From: Pseudomonas sp. HN11
Lineage (GTDB): Bacteria; Pseudomonadota; Gammaproteobacteria; Pseudomonadales; Pseudomonadaceae
Direction of reading: 5' to 3'
Length of the DNA stretch: 64,000 nt
NCBI RefSeq assembly: GCF_021390155.1
Contig: NZ_CP089985.1
Location: 1,065,001 to 1,129,000 of the forward strand
Of this stretch, positions 39,163 through 47,056 are shown one piece after another. The notes under the pieces were generated by a model. It did no database searches. It was not told the origin of the DNA and was given only the letters and a program-made list of their open reading frames with translations. The stretch's first letter is position 1. Every line of letters begins with the position of its first letter. Made by a program: the position numbers and the translations under genes.

Positions 39163-39801
39163 TCAGAGGTACAGCACTTCCAATGTGGCGCTGCCATCCA
39201 GAGGCACTTCTTCGATCAGTGTCAGGCCGCTGGTGGGGGCGATACTTGCGGTGATCGGCAGGTCGGCCGTTACGCTGAGCAGAGCCTTTGGCATAAAGGG
39301 GGCCCCGCTGGACGGATCCCCGAACGCAACCCAGGCGCCCGGTTCGAAGTAGGTACCGGTGGGGTTGCTGATCCACGTCGCGCCTTTATCCGCGGAGAAC
39401 AGGGGCGAGACCGTCGTGTCGGCGACCGGGTTGAACACATCAATCTGATAGCTCCCCAGTTTCTGGTCGCCATTGATCAGGCCCAGGCCATAGTTGCGTG
39501 GATGAACGTAGTTGGACGAACCCTGGCGGTTGTCTTGAGTATGCAAGGCGAACAGGGTCGGGGCGTCACAGTTCACATTGAGCTGAAGGGTGACAGTGGG
39601 TAGCTCGGTGGGGTTGTCGACGTTCAGGTCTGTTGCTGCGATTTTTCCGTAGTCCACTGCTCCGCCCTGGGACAGACTGGGTGTGCACGCACTGGGTGTG
39701 ATGCTGCCTGTGACGCTCAAGTCCACGCTGCTGGCGGCCAGTACGCAAGACGTGGTACCGAGCAGTGTAAAAGCCACCAGGGTGGCGATCGACGCTTTCA
39801 T
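39163..39801 (-). CDS. DUF1120 pilin-like subunit, first gene of the operon
   Basis: 212 residues, signal peptide ending VLAAS, opening SVDLSVTGSITPSACTP, Cys pair in SACTP and VNCDAP, C terminus EVLYL with penultimate Tyr. As the first gene of the operon it is the best candidate for the major shaft subunit. A copy of the shared 16-bp motif lies 143-158 nt before its start codon. AGGAGCCCCATTCA precedes the ATG. Confidence 0.87.
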   Translation of the reverse strand: MKASIATLVAFTLLGTTSCVLAASSVDLSVTGSITPSACTPSLSQGGAVDYGKIAATDLNVDNPTELPTVTLQLNVNCDAPTLFALHTQDNRQGSSNYVHPRNYGLGLINGDQKLGSYQIDVFNPVADTTVSPLFSADKGATWISNPTGTYFEPGAWVAFGDPSSGAPFMPKALLSVTADLPITASIAPTSGLTLIEEVPLDGSATLEVLYL

Positions 39802-39916
39802 TGAATGGGGCTCCTAGGCATAGAACAAGGGATACGGGGGACGCTCTGGCAGTGCGCTGACGGGGCGGGCAGTTGTTGCAGGACCTCTTCGCGCCTTCTT
39901 GGGCTGAGCGACGGCG

Positions 39917-39959
39917 ACTTTAGCGACAGCGCCTGTGCGGGTGAATGCAACAATTACGA
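39917..39959 (-). promoter_or_regulatory. Shared fimbrial motif and candidate -10, before the minus-strand operon
   Basis: On the minus strand TCGTAATTGTTGCATT (39959-39944) is followed after 21 nt by TAAAGT (39922-39917), a 4-of-6 match to TATAAT. The motif recurs at three other promoters of the locus. Confidence 0.55.
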
Positions 39960-40022
39960 TAGTGTTCGTCGCGCTGTTAAGACCCAGAAAGTCGCTCTGT
40001 GCTTGTAGGAAAACCTGCTTTG

Positions 40023-40063
40023 TCGTAGTTGTTGTATCGCTCCTTAAAACGCATTCGGATACT
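40023..40063 (+). promoter_or_regulatory. Shared fimbrial motif and candidate -10, before the REC-HPt gene
   Basis: TCGTAGTTGTTGTATC (40023-40038) is followed after 19 nt by GATACT (40058-40063), a 4-of-6 match. The motif lies about 170-185 nt before the start codon at 40208 and 63 nt from its divergent twin at 39944-39959. Confidence 0.5.
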
Positions 40064-40207
40064 TTTCGCGCCTTTCAATCACCGCTATGCAGTTATTTGG
40101 CTGGCAGTGCAGGCCCTTGCGCGAAAAAATCGAGTGAGGTCGACCGACAGGTCGGCAATCGTTGTCCCGGCTGGGTTGACGCGCTGATCATTCAGCACGA
40201 GGTAGCT

Positions 40208-41032
40208 ATGCAGGACTCCACTGCAGGCTGTAGTCCACGACGCTCGCACCCGGCGCCGTCCGTACCCTTCCACTGGCAGCAGGTTCGTGTGTTGCTGGCA
40301 GATGACCATCGCGCCTATCGCTTGTTGATAGGTTCGTTCCTGCGCACGCTGGGGCTGGCGCACGAGTCCGTCAACGATGGGCAAGCGGCGCTTGAAGCCA
40401 TGGCGGCCAAGCCTTTTCATCTGGTGATCAGTGACTGTCGCATGCCCAGGATGGACGGCTACGCCATGACGCGCGAACTGCGTCGGCGCGAAACCGAGGC
40501 GGGAAGCGCGCGGATACCGGTTATCGCCCTGACGGCGGGTCTGGACCTTGCGCAAATACAGCGTTGCGTGGCGTGTGGCATGGATGACTGGATGCTTAAA
40601 CCCATCACCCTGGAGCAGTTGCGCGACGTGCTGCTGTATTGGTTGCCTGGGGCTGCCTCTGGTACGCGGCAGGCACGACCCCCTACGAATGTCACACGCA
40701 TGCATAGCCGATTTCCCACACGCGCCAGTCTTATCGCCACGTTTGGTTTTTGGGAGGCGGTCGAGCCGCTGTTGTTCAGCCTGATCCAGGAAGCCCACGA
40801 TGACCTGATGGCACTTGAACAGGCGCGCAACGGCCTGGACGTGCGCTCGACCTGTGAGCGTTTGCACCGGTTGGTCGGTAGCGTGGCGTTTTTGGGAGAT
40901 ACGGGATTGGAGCAGCGCGCTATAGAGCTCATCACGCGCGTCCAGCATACCGGGATTGCCGCGAACAAATCATTGCTCGATCAACTTGTGAAAGAGATTG
41001 AGCGGTATTTGTCGTACTTGTCCTCACTATAA
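40208..41032 (+). CDS. Response regulator with receiver and HPt domains
   Basis: 274 residues. The receiver domain (about 27-145) is intact: acidic pair in LLADD, phospho-Asp in ISDCRMPRMDG, Thr in ALTA and Lys in MLKP. The C-terminal part (about 175-270) is a histidine phosphotransfer domain with the His in ERLHRLVGSVAFLG. There is no kinase or DNA-binding domain. Such proteins relay phosphate between a hybrid sensor kinase and a final regulator, here probably the neighbour at 41221. The frame is open from 39935, but the ATG at 40208 has GAGG upstream and starts before the receiver domain. Confidence 0.85.
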   Translation: MQDSTAGCSPRRSHPAPSVPFHWQQVRVLLADDHRAYRLLIGSFLRTLGLAHESVNDGQAALEAMAAKPFHLVISDCRMPRMDGYAMTRELRRRETEAGSARIPVIALTAGLDLAQIQRCVACGMDDWMLKPITLEQLRDVLLYWLPGAASGTRQARPPTNVTRMHSRFPTRASLIATFGFWEAVEPLLFSLIQEAHDDLMALEQARNGLDVRSTCERLHRLVGSVAFLGDTGLEQRAIELITRVQHTGIAANKSLLDQLVKEIERYLSYLSSL

Positions 41033-41220
41033 TTTCTTACATGAAGCTGCAAGAAGTTTCCCCTCTGTAATGTAAGACATTTCTGTAGGTCTGATCTTTT
41101 TATCGTGTGGGTATAAATCCTCCTTGCATAAATAAAGGCGCAGGGCGCCAAACCGCGCCATGAACACCGGTTGTTGTAGCAGGCCTGCCGATGTATTTTG
41201 CAAATACTCAAATTGCCATC

Positions 41221-41868
41221 ATGGAAAATACAATGTTTCGGATAATTATTGCCGACGATCACCCCATTGTTCGTGTTGGACAAAAGGTAGTCATTGAAGC
41301 CAGTGGTACATGCAAAGTCGTGGGGGAAGCCAATGGTCCCGATCAACTTCTGACATTGGTGGCGACTACGCCGTGCGACGTGATCGTTACCGATTTCGCT
41401 ATGCCCGGTGACCAGCAGGCCGACGGTTATGGTTTGCTCGGACTGTTGCAGCGCCAGTACCCGACACTGCCGGTCATCCTGGTGACCATGTTTGCCAACG
41501 TGGCAACGCTGCGGTCCGCGTTCAGCCATGGCGCCAAGGCGATTGTGGCCAAGAGCGCATCGGCGCGGGAGTTGCCATTGGCGTTGAAGGCGGTGGTCAA
41601 TGGGCGAACCTTTGTCAGTGAATGCCTGCGCACGCAAATGGATATGGCTGGAAACAGCCGTAGCGAAGAGACGCCGCAATTGTCCGGCAAGGAGCGTGAA
41701 GTGGTACGTATGTTGGCCAGCGGCATGACCGTCAGCCAAATTGCCGCTCAGGTCAATCGCAGTATTTCCACCATCAGTAAACAGAAGAGCACGGCAATGT
41801 TGCGTCTGTGTATTTCCACTGACGTTGATTTATATGCCTATGCTCGGGAAAGCGGCATGGTGCCCTAA
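41221..41868 (+). CDS. NarL/LuxR-family response regulator (RcsB/EvgA-like)
   Basis: 215 residues. An intact receiver (IIIADDHPIV, phospho-Asp in VTDFAMPGD, Lys in VAKSAS) is joined to a C-terminal LuxR-type HTH (LSGKEREVVRMLASGMTVSQIAAQVNRSISTISKQKS, shown here in parts: LSGKEREVV, ASGMTVSQIAAQ, ISTISKQKS). The overall look is that of RcsB, EvgA and RocA1, several of which control fimbriae. Start uncertain: ATG 41191, 41221 or 41233. It is the likely binder of the shared motif. No sensor kinase is encoded in the window. Confidence 0.87.
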   Translation: MENTMFRIIIADDHPIVRVGQKVVIEASGTCKVVGEANGPDQLLTLVATTPCDVIVTDFAMPGDQQADGYGLLGLLQRQYPTLPVILVTMFANVATLRSAFSHGAKAIVAKSASARELPLALKAVVNGRTFVSECLRTQMDMAGNSRSEETPQLSGKEREVVRMLASGMTVSQIAAQVNRSISTISKQKSTAMLRLCISTDVDLYAYARESGMVP

Positions 41869-41913
41869 GTGCGACACGCTATTCATTGAGTTGAGAGTAG
41901 TCGGCGCGATGAT

Positions 41914-41956
41914 TCGTATAATTTGTATTTAGTGATTGTCATAACAGCATTAGTTT
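41914..41956 (+). promoter_or_regulatory. Shared fimbrial motif and candidate -10, before the DUF1120 gene at 42079
   Basis: TCGTATAATTTGTATT (41914-41929) is followed after 21 nt by TAGTTT (41951-41956), a 4-of-6 match; TTTAAT three bases later is a better but wider-spaced alternative. Distance to the start codon is about 150 nt. Confidence 0.55.
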
Positions 41957-42078
41957 AATCGAATGCAGTGACCTTGAGTGTCGGCTGCATAATGCGTTGT
42001 TTCCGATAATAACGAGACGCTCGTGACTGAGCGCCTTGCGCTGCCTATCGTTTTCCCATTCCAGAGTGAGTATTACTG

Positions 42079-42702
42079 ATGAAGCACTTATTGAGCGCGC
42101 TGGCCGCGATGGTTTTGGTCGGCATTTCCAACGGGCAGGCCGCCTCCAGCGTCGATTTAAGCGTGCGGGGTGTTATCACCCCTGCCGCTTGTACGCCGAC
42201 CCTGTCCGGGGGCGGTCTGGTGGACTACGGGAAAATATCGGCGGGGGATCTGGCGGCCACAGGCAGCACCCGATTGCCGCCGGCCAGGCTACAACTTACG
42301 GTGAACTGTGAGGCCGTGACGATCATGGCGGTCAATGTGTTGGATAACCGTGCCGGAACTTCCTTGGCGTCGGTTTTCGGTTTGGGTCTTGCGCCAGGTG
42401 GCAAGCGAATCGGCTCGTACTACCTGTTGACGGAGAACGCCACTGGCGATGGGATTGCCCGTGCCATGATCGAATCCTCCGCACATTCAAATGGCTGGAT
42501 GCCGGCGGACGGGATGCAGTGGCAGGCAAACTGGATGCGAACGCTCAATGGCGGTTCGGATTCGTCACCATTCCCGTTACCCGTTCAGGTTTTGCAGACC
42601 GAAGTCGTCGTCATGGCATCGATCAATGACAAAAGTACATTGCCGATTACCCAAGAAATTCAACTGGACGGCAATGCGACGTTGGATATTGTTTATTTGT
42701 GA
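42079..42702 (+). CDS. DUF1120 pilin-like subunit (separate gene)
   Basis: 207 residues, signal peptide ending GQAAS, opening SVDLSVRGVITPAACTP, Cys pair in AACTP and VNCEAV, C terminus DIVYL with penultimate Tyr. It is transcribed away from the main operon with its own copy of the shared motif. It pairs best with the next gene at 42960 (both have the MP-like WQ.DWMRSL / WQANWMRTL segment, absent from the minus-strand subunits). Confidence 0.86.
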   Translation: MKHLLSALAAMVLVGISNGQAASSVDLSVRGVITPAACTPTLSGGGLVDYGKISAGDLAATGSTRLPPARLQLTVNCEAVTIMAVNVLDNRAGTSLASVFGLGLAPGGKRIGSYYLLTENATGDGIARAMIESSAHSNGWMPADGMQWQANWMRTLNGGSDSSPFPLPVQVLQTEVVVMASINDKSTLPITQEIQLDGNATLDIVYL

Positions 42703-42779
42703 CAAGGCGCCCTCAACACCGAACGGTAGATGGAATTTAAACTTTACATGACACTTTTATTGCGAACTAATTTGCTGAT

Positions 42780-42822
42780 TCGTAATACTTGTATTTAATG
42801 GGGTGGGTGGGCGTCTTATAAT
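42780..42822 (+). promoter_or_regulatory. Shared fimbrial motif with perfect -10, before the DUF1120 gene at 42960
   Basis: TCGTAATACTTGTATT (42780-42795) is followed after 21 nt by TATAAT (42817-42822). With transcription starting near 42829 the motif covers about -49 to -34, the position of a class II activator site that touches the -35 region. This is the clearest promoter of the four. Confidence 0.7.
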
Positions 42823-42959
42823 TAGTTAATACTTCGGTATTCCCCGGCTGAAGTATTGCACTCTAGTCCTTATAATCGAGTTGGCCGGCAATCAGCCGTT
42901 TCGCGTCACCGTACGCGCGCCGCTTTAGTTTCGGTCCTGCTCTCAGCGTGAGTTTTATA

Positions 42960-43592
42960 ATGAAGTATTCTCTGACTGTCCTGGCAGCTGCCCTGACACT
43001 GTCTGGCGTTTCTACAACGTTTGCGGCGTCCAGTGTTGATCTGACTGTAAAAGGTCTTATAACGCCCTCTGCCTGTACACCTACGTTGTCTGGCGGAGGA
43101 ATCGTGGACCATGGCAAGATTGCGGTCCAAGACCTTCATCCGAGCCTGGAGACAAAACTGCCCGATGTCACCGTACAGCTGACCATCGATTGCGAAGCGT
43201 CGACCCTTGTCGCCATTAAGAGCACGGACAATCGTGCGGGCACTTCTTCGCAATGGGGAGGAGGTAGCTCTACGTTTGGCCTGGGTCTGGCCGCTGGCAA
43301 GAAAGTCGGCTGGTATGCCCTGACCATGATCAATGCAACGGCGGACGATACGCCGCGTACGGTGATTGAGTCCGTTGATGGCAGCACGTGGTTCGATGCG
43401 CCTGCCGGGACGATTTGGCAGCCGGACTGGATGCGCAGCCTGGCGTCCGGCGCGGAGCTCAATCCGGTGCCGATGCAACGTTTCAGATCCGATGTCGTGA
43501 TTTCAACCGTGCTGAACTACAAGCGCGAGCTACCCCTCACCGAGGAGTTCGCGATCGACGGTAACGCCACCCTGGATGTGGTCTACCTGTAA
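42960..43592 (+). CDS. DUF1120 pilin-like subunit (separate gene)
   Basis: 210 residues from the ATG at 42960; a GTG at 42948 would add four residues. Signal peptide ending TFAAS, opening SVDLTVKGLITPSACTP, Cys pair in SACTP and IDCEAS, C terminus DVVYL with penultimate Tyr. It has its own promoter with the shared motif and is not close enough to the gene at 42079 to be simply its operon partner (257-nt gap). It may be an alternative major or minor subunit. Confidence 0.86.
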   Translation: MKYSLTVLAAALTLSGVSTTFAASSVDLTVKGLITPSACTPTLSGGGIVDHGKIAVQDLHPSLETKLPDVTVQLTIDCEASTLVAIKSTDNRAGTSSQWGGGSSTFGLGLAAGKKVGWYALTMINATADDTPRTVIESVDGSTWFDAPAGTIWQPDWMRSLASGAELNPVPMQRFRSDVVISTVLNYKRELPLTEEFAIDGNATLDVVYL

Positions 43593-43699
43593 CCCGCTGC
43601 GCGTGAGCATCACTTATTCGGCAGGCGAATGACCATGGCTTTCCCCGTGCAGGCGGATTATTGTGCTGCACACCTGCCGATTCCGATGGAACCTCGCCT

Positions 43700-44170
43700 A
43701 TGAGTGATGCCCACACCGCCCTGATCACCGGATTCTACCAAGCATTCCAACGCCTGGACGCCGAAGCCATGGCCGCCTGTTATACCGATGACGTGGTGTT
43801 CAGCGACTCGGCCTTCGGCGAACTGCGGGGGCGCGATGCCGGTGATATGTGGCGCATGCTCACCACCCGCGCCAAAGACTTTTCCCTCACCTTCGACAAT
43901 GTACGCAGTGATGATCGCAACGGCAGTGCGCATTGGGTGGCGACTTACCTGTTCAGCGCCACCGGCAATACCGTGATCAACGATATCCAGGCACGCTTTG
44001 TGTTTCGCGATGGCAAGATCTGCGAGCATTACGACAGCTTTGACCTATGGCGTTGGTCACGGCAGGCGCTGGGTCTCAAAGGCCTGCTGCTGGGTTGGAC
44101 GCCGTTGGTGAAAAACGCCGTGCGTGCCCAAGCGTTGCGCGGTTTGAAGGCATTTCAAGCCGGGCGCTGA
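43700..44170 (+). CDS. NTF2/SnoaL-like protein
   Basis: 156 residues. The segment [36 protein letters not shown] and the later [12 protein letters not shown] and [14 protein letters not shown] (given in part) are typical of the NTF2-like fold of the SnoaL/ketosteroid-isomerase type. Many such proteins are small enzymes or ligand-binding proteins; no specific substrate can be read here. The ATG at 43700 ([10 protein letters not shown]) fits the domain start better than the frame's earlier start at 43661. It is 22 nt upstream of the GIY-YIG gene. Confidence 0.75.
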   Translation: MSDAHTALITGFYQAFQRLDAEAMAACYTDDVVFSDSAFGELRGRDAGDMWRMLTTRAKDFSLTFDNVRSDDRNGSAHWVATYLFSATGNTVINDIQARFVFRDGKICEHYDSFDLWRWSRQALGLKGLLLGWTPLVKNAVRAQALRGLKAFQAGR

Positions 44171-44192
44171 TAAGCTGGGTGCTCTTCTGGTT

Positions 44193-44498
44193 TTGCCGAC
44201 GCTTCCCGTGACTGATCTTTCTGAACCCAAACCCTGGTTCGTCTACCTGGTGCGCGCAGCCAATGGTTCGCTGTATTGCGGCATCAGCAATGATCCGGTG
44301 CGCCGGTTTGCCACTCACCAGCGTGGCAAGGGCGCACGGTTTTTCCTTTCCAGCCCGGCGGTGGCACTGGTGTACACCGAGCAATGCGCGAGCAAAGGCG
44401 AGGCCCTGCGCCAGGAGCGGCTGATCAAGAAGCTCAAAAAGCGCGCGAAAGAGTGTCTGGCGGCGAGTGGTTCAACATTATTTCTCAAAGAAGGATGA
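44193..44498 (+). CDS. GIY-YIG domain protein (UPF0213/YhbQ type)
   Basis: 101 residues from a TTG, or 96 from a GTG at 44208; neither has a clear ribosome binding site. The nuclease core is present: [18 protein letters not shown] has the split YLV/YCG pattern of GIY-YIG, Arg in VRRFATHQ, and the conserved Glu in [10 protein letters not shown]. YhbQ-like proteins are small putative endonucleases of the SLX1 type with poorly known roles. Confidence 0.83.
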   Translation: MPTLPVTDLSEPKPWFVYLVRAANGSLYCGISNDPVRRFATHQRGKGARFFLSSPAVALVYTEQCASKGEALRQERLIKKLKKRAKECLAASGSTLFLKEG

Positions 44499-44581
44499 GG
44501 TAAAACCACTGCTCATCCGTGTAATGCTTGAAACTGCGATCAATTCGCATTAACAGCGTTTTTTACACGGGTTCTCACAGC

Positions 44582-47005
44582 ATGAAGTCGACGGCGGGCG
44601 GTTGGATTAAACAGTGGCTGGGAGCCTCGGTATGGATGGTGTCTGGGCTGGCGTTTCTGCCCTTGAGCGTGGTCAAGGCGCAAGAGCAGCAGAGCGCCCA
44701 GTTCAACTTCGCCCTGGCGGCCAAACCGCTGCCCCAGGCCTTGAGCGACTTCAGCCGGGTCACCGGGATCAGTGTGATCTACACCGACGAAGCGCCTTAC
44801 GGTCTCAAGGCCCCAGTCGTCAGCGGGCAAATGAGTGCGACTCAGGCACTGCAACGCTTGCTGAGCAACACCGGCTTCACCTTCCGTCAGATTGACGCAC
44901 GCACCTTGGTCCTGGAACCGACGCCGACCGAAGGCGCGGTCAACCTCGGCACCACCACCATCAGTGGCATTGGCCAGCAAGTCCAAGACAGTACCAGCTA
45001 CCAGCCGCCGCCCGTCAGTTCGGTGACGCGCTCCCACGCGTTGCTGCTGGAAACCCCGCAAACCGTCAATGTTGTTCCCGCCCAAGTACTGCGCGATCAG
45101 ACCCCCCGTAATCTGGATGACGCCCTGGCCAACATCAGCGGCATCACCCAGGCCAATACACTGGCCAGCACCCAGGACGCCGTGATGCTGCGCGGTTTCG
45201 GCGACAACCGTAACGGTTCGATCATGCGCGACGGCATGCCTATCGTGCAGGGGCGCGCTTTGAATGCCACGGCCGAGCGCGTCGAAGTGCTCAAGGGCCC
45301 GTCGTCTCTGCTGTACGGCATTCAGGATCCGGGCGGCGTGGTGAACATCGTCAGCAAAAAGCCTGAGTGGGTGCAGTCCACCGCCCTGACCGTACGCGGC
45401 TCCACCTTCGGCGACGGCAAGAACGGCAGCGGCGGCAGCCTCGACACCACCGGCCCGATTGGCGACAGCGGCTTGGCCTACCGGCTGATCGTCGACCATG
45501 AAGACGAAGACTACTGGCGTAACTTCGGTACTCACCGTGAGAGCCTGATCGCACCGTCCCTGGCCTGGTATGGCGACAGTACCCAATTGCTGTTTGCCTA
45601 CGAACACCGCGAATTTCTCACGCCTTTCGATCGTGGTACGGCCATCGACCCCCAAACCAATCATCCGCTGGATATCCCCGCAACGCGGCGTCTGGACGAA
45701 CCCTTCAACAACATGGAGGGCCGTTCCGACCTGTACCGCTTCGAAGCCGATCATGACCTGAACGATGACTGGAAAGCCCATTTCGGCTACAGCTGGAACC
45801 GCGAGACCTACGACGCCAGCCAGGTGCGCGTCAGCGCGGTGAACACCAACGGCACCCTGACCCGCAAGATGGATGGCACCAAAGGCGCGATCACCACGGA
45901 TCGCTTCGCCACGGCGAGCCTGGAAGGCAAGGTCAATGTGTTCGGCTTGCAGCATGATCTGGTGTTCGGCCTGGATGACGAATACCGCAAGATCTACCGC
46001 GCCGACCTGATCCGCCAGAACTCGCGTGGCACCTTCAACTACAACAATCCGGTGTACGGCAACGAAGTGGCGGGCACTACCGTCAGCCCTGCCGACAGTG
46101 CCCAGACCGACTTGCTGCGCAGCGATTCGTTGTTCTTCCAGGACGCCATCCACCTGAACGAACAGTGGATTTTTGTCGCCGGCGCGCGCTACCAGATGTA
46201 TGACCAATACGCCGGCAAAGGCGTACCGTTCAAGGCCAATACCAATGGCAACGGCCAGGCCTGGGTGCCGCGTGCGGGCCTGGTGTATCGTTACACCGAT
46301 GAATTGTCGTTCTACGGCAGCTACACCGAATCGTTCAAGCCCAACTCCACCATCGCCGCCTTGGCCGATGGCAGCACCTTGACCGGCGACCTCACGCCCG
46401 AAGAAGCCAAGTCCTGGGAACTGGGGGCCAAGCTCGACATTCCGGGACGCATCACCGCCAGCGCGGCGCTGTTCACTATCGACAAGCGCAACGTGCTGGT
46501 CTCCGTCGGCTCCGGCGCGAATACCGTCTACAGCATTGCCGGCCAGGTGCGCTCCCGTGGCCTGGAACTCGACGCCACCGGACAGCTGACCGACAAGGTC
46601 AGCCTGATCGGCAGCTATGCCTACACCGATGCGCTGGACATCAAGGACAAGGACCCGACCCTCGAAGGCAACCGTCTGCAAAACGTCGCCAAGCACACCG
46701 GCTCGCTGGCGGTGGCCTATGATTTCGGCAATATTTTTGGTGGTGACCAGTTGCGAGTGGGCACTGGTGCACGTTATGTCGGTGAACGCGCAGGCGATGC
46801 GGCCAACGATTTCACCTTGCCGGGTTACACCGTGGCGGATGCGTTCGCCACCTACGACACCAAGATCGACGGGCAAAAGGTCAAGTTCCAGCTCAACGTG
46901 AAGAACCTGTTCGACCGCGTCTACTACACCTCGGCGGCCAGCCGCTTGTTTGTGTCCATGGGCGATGCGCGCCAGGTGTCGGTGTCCAGTACCCTGGAGT
47001 TCTAA
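44582..47005 (+). CDS. TonB-dependent siderophore receptor with N-terminal signalling domain
   Basis: 807 residues. Signal peptide ending VKAQE, then a STN/secretin-TonB domain (about 35-105, FNFALAAKPLPQALSDFSR), a plug domain (about 140-260, QDAVMLRGFGDNRNGSIMRDG) and a beta-barrel ending in Phe (SSTLEF). The frame is open from a TTG at 44528, but the ATG at 44582 gives the signal peptide. The layout equals FpvA/FecA-type receptors, which bind ferric siderophores and signal to an anti-sigma factor. No FecI/FecR pair lies next to it, so its partner must be elsewhere. Only a weak Fur-like sequence precedes it. Confidence 0.9.
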   Translation: MKSTAGGWIKQWLGASVWMVSGLAFLPLSVVKAQEQQSAQFNFALAAKPLPQALSDFSRVTGISVIYTDEAPYGLKAPVVSGQMSATQALQRLLSNTGFTFRQIDARTLVLEPTPTEGAVNLGTTTISGIGQQVQDSTSYQPPPVSSVTRSHALLLETPQTVNVVPAQVLRDQTPRNLDDALANISGITQANTLASTQDAVMLRGFGDNRNGSIMRDGMPIVQGRALNATAERVEVLKGPSSLLYGIQDPGGVVNIVSKKPEWVQSTALTVRGSTFGDGKNGSGGSLDTTGPIGDSGLAYRLIVDHEDEDYWRNFGTHRESLIAPSLAWYGDSTQLLFAYEHREFLTPFDRGTAIDPQTNHPLDIPATRRLDEPFNNMEGRSDLYRFEADHDLNDDWKAHFGYSWNRETYDASQVRVSAVNTNGTLTRKMDGTKGAITTDRFATASLEGKVNVFGLQHDLVFGLDDEYRKIYRADLIRQNSRGTFNYNNPVYGNEVAGTTVSPADSAQTDLLRSDSLFFQDAIHLNEQWIFVAGARYQMYDQYAGKGVPFKANTNGNGQAWVPRAGLVYRYTDELSFYGSYTESFKPNSTIAALADGSTLTGDLTPEEAKSWELGAKLDIPGRITASAALFTIDKRNVLVSVGSGANTVYSIAGQVRSRGLELDATGQLTDKVSLIGSYAYTDALDIKDKDPTLEGNRLQNVAKHTGSLAVAYDFGNIFGGDQLRVGTGARYVGERAGDAANDFTLPGYTVADAFATYDTKIDGQKVKFQLNVKNLFDRVYYTSAASRLFVSMGDARQVSVSSTLEF

Positions 47006-47056
47006 AGGGTTTGTGGTAGCGTTGCCGCCATTGATGTCTTGGCGGAAAAGATACTG

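Noticed and set aside
39917..42822. RcsB or BvgA/EvgA known boxes as explanation of the shared fimbrial motif
   Set aside because: The motif TCGTA-N4-TTG-Y-AT does not resemble the RcsB box (TAAGAAT-ATTCTTA type) that I know, so no known regulator name was attached.
43700..44498. NTF2-like and GIY-YIG genes as part of the fimbrial system
   Set aside because: They lack signal peptides and the shared promoter motif, and their families have no link with fimbriae; adjacency alone is not enough.
44520..44560. Possible Fur box before the TonB-dependent receptor gene
   Set aside because: GCGATCAATTCGCATTAAC agrees with the 19-bp consensus at only 10 positions, too weak to report as a site.
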